25,364 nt of DNA from assembly GCA_900753975.1 (NCBI GenBank), contig CAAEBC010000059.1, forward strand, positions 1-25,364, read 5' to 3'. Source of the stretch: Clostridia bacterium (GTDB lineage: Bacteria > Bacillota > Clostridia > TANB77 > UBA1234). The position numbers and the translations under genes were made by a program. Shown one piece after another: positions 24,283-25,364 of the stretch (position 1 is its first letter; every line of letters starts with the position of its first letter). Under the pieces are notes generated by a model, which saw nothing but the letters and a program-made list of their open reading frames with translations, was not told the origin of the DNA and searched no databases.

Positions 24283-24313
24283 AATAATTAAAATGAAATT
24301 TATTTTAATTATT
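24283..24313 (+). promoter_or_regulatory. AT-only hairpin just before the gpr ribosome site
   Basis: AATAATTAAAAT (24283-24294) pairs perfectly over 12 bp with ATTTTAATTATT (24302-24313), loop 7 nt. It ends 3 nt before GGAGG (24317-24321). No T-run follows, so it is not a normal terminator. It may affect gpr translation. Confidence 0.45.
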
Positions 24314-24330
24314 TATTGGAGGTTATTTTT

Positions 24331-25242
24331 ATGTCTTGGAATATTAGAACAGACTTGGCAATTGAAACACGCGAGTTTTATAAAAAAGCAGAGAAAATAG
24401 AAGACGAGATACCTGGGGTTAAAACAGATATTGAGCAAGTGGATGGTGGATTTAAAATTACAAATGTAAGGATTTTATCTGAAGAGGGAGCAGAAGCACT
24501 TGGAAAACCGATAGGAAGTTACTATACTTTAGAAGTCGAAAATTTATCGATGGGAATAGAAGAGATTAGTGAGAACGTAAAGGAAAAAATAGCTACTATA
24601 CTAAAAAATATTTTAAACTTATCGCCAGAGGATAAAGTATTAGTTGTTGGGCTTGGAAATGAGGATGTTACACCAGATTCAGTAGGACCGAAGGTAATAT
24701 CTAAAATAGATGTTACAAATCATTTAATAAAATATGTTCCGCAATATATTAAGGAAGGAACAAGACCAGTGTGTGCAATAGTTCCAGGTGTTTTAGGCAC
24801 AACTGGTATAGAAACGAGTGATATAATAAAAGCCATTACAGACGAAACAAAACCTAATGCGATAATAGTAGTTGATGCATTGGCTGCAAGAAATATTAAA
24901 AGAATTAAAAATACAATACAGATTGCAGATAGTGGTATAGCACCTGGCTCGGGAGTTGGCAATAATAGGCAAAGGATAGATAGAAATTTGCTTGGGATTC
25001 CAGTTGTTGCAATAGGTGTTCCGACAGTTGTTGATTCAAAAACGATTGTTAGTGATGTTATAGAAGGAATTATTGAAAAAGAAAATGTAGATGAAGAAGG
25101 CAAAAATAAGTATTATGATTTTATAGAAAATATGTTGCCAGGTATAGAAAATAATAGTATGGTTACACCACATGAAATAGATGAGGTAGTAACAAATATT
25201 TCAGAGATAATAGCTGGTGGAATAAATATGGCACTCAATTAA
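24331..25242 (+). CDS. gpr: Spore protease Gpr
   Basis: A 303-residue aspartic-type endopeptidase of family A25 that degrades small acid-soluble spore proteins at germination. The conserved RTDLAIE begins at residue 6, and VVGLGNEDVTPDSVGP (about 110-125) and VVDALAARNI (about 178-187) hold the conserved Asp residues. The start was set at ATG 24331, 9 nt after GGAGG; the earlier TTG at 24316 overlaps that site. In Bacillus about 15 residues of propeptide precede the RTDLA region and are cut off in the forespore. Here only five residues precede it, so there is little room for a propeptide. It supports a spore-forming host. Confidence 0.94.
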   Translation: MSWNIRTDLAIETREFYKKAEKIEDEIPGVKTDIEQVDGGFKITNVRILSEEGAEALGKPIGSYYTLEVENLSMGIEEISENVKEKIATILKNILNLSPEDKVLVVGLGNEDVTPDSVGPKVISKIDVTNHLIKYVPQYIKEGTRPVCAIVPGVLGTTGIETSDIIKAITDETKPNAIIVVDALAARNIKRIKNTIQIADSGIAPGSGVGNNRQRIDRNLLGIPVVAIGVPTVVDSKTIVSDVIEGIIEKENVDEEGKNKYYDFIENMLPGIENNSMVTPHEIDEVVTNISEIIAGGINMALN

Positions 25243-25249
25243 ACTTGGG

Positions 25250-25364
25250 GAGAAAAGTGGACGGCGAGAAAAGTGGACGGAGGAAGGAGGCGAGAAAAAG
25301 GGACGGAGGAAAATTCTCACTTTTAAGAAAAAGTGAGAATTTTCCTCCGTCCCTTTTTCTCGCC
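25250..25364. repeat. Palindrome of the GGGACGG family with degenerate tandem lead-in
   Basis: A perfect 36-bp inverted repeat: 25289-25324 with 25329-25364, loop AAGA, reaching the window edge, so it may continue. It is led by two tandem units GAGAAAAGTGGACGG (25250-25264 and 25266-25280), related to GAGAAAAAGGGACGG in the palindrome. The core GACGGAGGAAAATTCTCAC is identical to the copies at 4581. It begins 8 nt after gpr and could serve as its terminator. Confidence 0.88.

Noticed and set aside
24257..24286. Sigma G promoter for gpr
   Set aside because: GTATA followed by CAAATAATA is present with 15 nt between, but the match is too loose to list as a feature.
1..25364. tRNA, rRNA, CRISPR arrays, prophage or insertion-sequence genes
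   Set aside because: None were seen by eye; the direct repeats found are short and tied to the palindromic family, and no transposase or integrase frame is present.

Overview
The window comes from a low-GC, Gram-positive, spore-forming bacterium, most likely an anaerobic member of the Clostridia. The evidence is the AT-rich code with strong GGAGG-type ribosome sites, consensus vegetative promoters, a T-box leader on serS, a two-gene (SufC plus one SufB-like scaffold) iron-sulfur system typical of anaerobes, and several sporulation genes: LytM proteins beside a SpoIVFB-type protease, a SpoIID-domain protein and the spore protease Gpr. Genus or species cannot be read from the sequence.

Layout. 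Positions 108-4583 hold a sporulation-type run: two membrane-anchored M23/LytM proteins with a small tail-anchored protein between them, an M50 intramembrane protease that overlaps the second LytM gene (SpoIVFA/SpoIVFB arrangement), and a large pilin-like surface protein. A 54-bp perfect palindrome of a dispersed repeat family closes this run, followed by a divergent HExxH protein. Positions 5745-8358 carry sufC-sufB and a metal-cation exporter of the CDF family. Positions 8540-11196 carry a 6S RNA gene and then three accessory genes: a protein with ADP-ribosyltransferase-like sequence patterns, a small acidic protein, and a NADAR-domain protein of the kind known as the antitoxin of DarT1 toxins. 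This is the best candidate for an undescribed system. Positions 11221-15306 hold serS with its T-box, a secreted or membrane bactofilin-like protein, and ychF. The ychF gene is bracketed by two hairpins with an identical 20-nt loop and perfect but different stems. Positions 15711-18459 hold an Smr-like protein, a small Cys-rich protein on the minus strand with its own promoter and terminator, the SpoIID-domain protein, and a ROK kinase broken by a frameshift and lacking a normal start codon. Positions 18586-25242 are one co-oriented run: murB, a yvcK-like gene, a glycogen-debranching-type enzyme, ruvC, holA and gpr. A second large palindrome of the dispersed repeat family ends the window.

How it fits together. 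Most genes are core: cell wall (murB, yvcK-like, LytM, SpoIID), translation (serS, ychF), DNA replication and repair (holA, ruvC), Fe-S assembly and sporulation. The accessory content is the block 8815-11155, the orphan HExxH gene, the small minus-strand gene and the palindromic repeats. All functions are inferred from motifs read by eye; no database search was run.
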